Assembly (NCBI RefSeq): GCF_014698835.1
Contig: NZ_JACJTU010000003.1
Location: forward strand, 62,001 to 126,000
DNA: 64,000 bases
Direction of reading: 5' to 3'
Origin: Nostoc paludosum FACHB-159
Lineage (GTDB): Bacteria > Cyanobacteriota > Cyanobacteriia > Cyanobacteriales > Nostocaceae
The position numbers were made by a program, and so were the translations under genes. Below the pieces are notes generated by a model. That model saw nothing but the letters and a program-made list of their open reading frames with translations, had not been told where the DNA came from and ran no database searches. Of the stretch, positions 62,748 through 64,000 are shown piece after piece. Every line of letters begins with the position of its first letter. Position 1 is the first letter of the stretch.

Positions 62748-63117
62748 ATTTTAATAATAGTAAGAAGCATACGGCAGAATTCAGAATTCAGAATTCAGGA
62801 CTCAGAATGGCCTACGCGCCGCTGCGCTAACAGAACTCAGAAGTAAAACAAGTTTTATGTCTGGCTTTTAGGGCTAGTTTGTGGTAAGAATTCAGGAGTT
62901 AGGAGTTAGTAGGAGGTAGTGTGGTTTTGGGGGTTTATATTATGAGAAACTGCTGTTTAGAATAGTTGAAAAATCAATGATTATATACATATTTGATTTT
63001 TATTAAATTATCGAGTTTGAGTATTTAAACTTTAATTAATTCTAATACTCTTACAGCAAATTTTAAAATATATCATCAATCAATCCAGATTGCAGCATCT
63101 ATTTTTGATAAATTTCA
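62748..63117. other. Repeat-bearing spacer before the second glycosyltransferase
   Basis: No gene is seen. AGAATTC occurs three times in tandem at about 62776-62800, followed by GCGCCGCTGCGCTAACAG, a fragment of the dispersed element found at 52150-52265. The second half is AT-rich and should contain the promoter of the plus-strand gene. Confidence 0.5.
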
Positions 63118-64000
63118 ATGTTCTACAAATTACATTTCTTACAGTATATCTGGCGAAAAATCCTGCTTTTAGCAGCATCACCCTATTTCAGTTTGTTAGT
63201 TTGGATACTACCTTTATTAATATTCAGTTCTGGTTATAGCAGCCTAATAGCACATGATGAAGCGCTTTACGCTTCACGGGCACGTCTGATGTTCGATTCT
63301 GGGAATTGGATAGCACCTTGGGAAAAGGCACATCATAAAACTCCTGGCCCTTATTGGTTAATTGCCAGTTTCTATGAGCTATTTGGTATCAATGATATTA
63401 GTGCGCGTCTTCCTAGTATGATTACAGGAATTTTGTGCTTATGGATTGTATATGAAATTGGCAAAATTATCCTGGGTAAAAAATTAGCTTGGCTAGCCGC
63501 TGCAATTTTAAGTGTGGAATTTCTCTGGTTGCAATCTTGTCGTTTAAGTACACCTGATGTACCTCTAGTTTTATTGGTACTTTTAGCTATTTGGTCTTTG
63601 ATAAAAGCAGAAATAAATCCTAGAAAACGCCAATTTTGGAGTTTTATTGCTGGTTTAAGTTTAGGTTTAGGCTTCTTAATGAGAAGCTTTATGATTTTTA
63701 TACCAATCATAGCTTTATTGCCTTATTTAATTGGCGATCGTAGGCGTCACGGTCATCTGAGTAACCCGATTTTATATTTAGGGTTTTTCGTCGGTTTAAT
63801 TCCTAGTTTTGTTTGGCTATGGCTTTGTTGGTTACATTATGGAAATCAAAGTTTTGAAGAGTTGTACAAGTTTGTTATATATCAAAGTAGTAATGGTAAT
63901 GATAATTATCACACGAATTTTTTATTCTATGTATGGAATATTCCTCTCAAAGCATTTCCCTGGGCTTTTTTCGGAATTCTAGGACTATTTTTGGCTATCC
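63118..64000 (+). CDS. GT39/ArnT-like membrane glycosyltransferase (3' end cut by window)
   Basis: The frame opens at ATG 63118 and is still open at the window end (294 codons). After a membrane helix it shows IAHDEALYASRARLMFDSGN, the acidic DE motif of the GT-C fold, then KTPGPYWLIASFYELFG and ARLPSMITG, typical of ArnT/PMT-like enzymes that use polyprenyl-phosphate-linked sugars. Several further helices follow. The sugar and acceptor are unknown. The coding sequence is AT-rich like the other membrane glycosyltransferase at 22859-24403. Confidence 0.82.
   Translation, partial: MFYKLHFLQYIWRKILLLAASPYFSLLVWILPLLIFSSGYSSLIAHDEALYASRARLMFDSGNWIAPWEKAHHKTPGPYWLIASFYELFGINDISARLPSMITGILCLWIVYEIGKIILGKKLAWLAAAILSVEFLWLQSCRLSTPDVPLVLLVLLAIWSLIKAEINPRKRQFWSFIAGLSLGLGFLMRSFMIFIPIIALLPYLIGDRRRHGHLSNPILYLGFFVGLIPSFVWLWLCWLHYGNQSFEELYKFVIYQSSNGNDNYHTNFLFYVWNIPLKAFPWAFFGILGLFLAI

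Overview
The window looks like a chromosomal segment of a filamentous, Nostoc-type cyanobacterium. GCGATCGC (HIP1) octamers are scattered through genes and spacers. Many spacers carry short heptamer-like tandem repeats (CCCCAGT, GGGCATG and CTAACTC types) and dispersed GC-rich palindromes of the Nostocales kind. The gene set includes cyanobacterial families: SphR-SphS, an SLH-domain porin, the DUF2499/DUF3593 pair and DUF3318. No rRNA, tRNA or CRISPR array was recognised. The genus is an inference.

Layout. 1-12.2 kb is mostly housekeeping: an ABC exporter cut by the window edge, an iron-sulfur aldo/keto reductase, a bifunctional nuclease, riboflavin synthase (ribE), an M23 peptidase, biotin ligase (birA), a PgeF-like protein, a small aspartic protease, CsaB, the DUF2499-DUF3593 pair and hisA, with a Uma2 remnant behind hisA. 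A striking array of fifteen 21-bp units lies between the DUF pair and hisA. 12.6-18.3 kb holds a tiny ORF, two paralogous coiled-coil proteins and the phosphate-sensing set sphR-sphS-phoU. 19-24.4 kb holds a Crp-type regulator followed by a porin with a clear promoter and terminator, small conserved proteins and a membrane glycosyltransferase.

24.7-42.8 kb is a natural-product gene cluster read on the minus strand: fatty acyl-AMP ligase, stand-alone ACP, AurF/CylC-like di-iron enzyme, a KS-AT-DH-KR-ACP polyketide module, then a docking-C-partial A-A-KR-PCP-TE megasynthase, with a class 3 lipase behind it. The predicted flow is as follows. The ligase loads a fatty acid on the ACP, and the di-iron enzyme halogenates or oxygenates it. 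The PKS extends it by one malonyl unit to an enoyl chain. The last protein activates an alpha-keto acid, reduces it to an alpha-hydroxy acid, joins it to the acyl chain as an ester and releases it. The expected product is a lactylate-like, possibly chlorinated, lipid.

44-48.3 kb is an accessory patch (Uma2 nuclease-like, AIPR-family protein, PIN toxin with a likely antitoxin). 48.4-53.8 kb is core metabolism (tkt, fabF, acpP, a HdrB-like protein). 53.9-57.8 kb encodes an unusual pair: a STAND-like ATPase fused through a transmembrane helix to four near-identical 95-residue repeats, and a small partner that shares its N-terminal motif. 58.3-64 kb holds lpxD, three conserved proteins of unknown role, a methyltransferase and the start of a second membrane glycosyltransferase.
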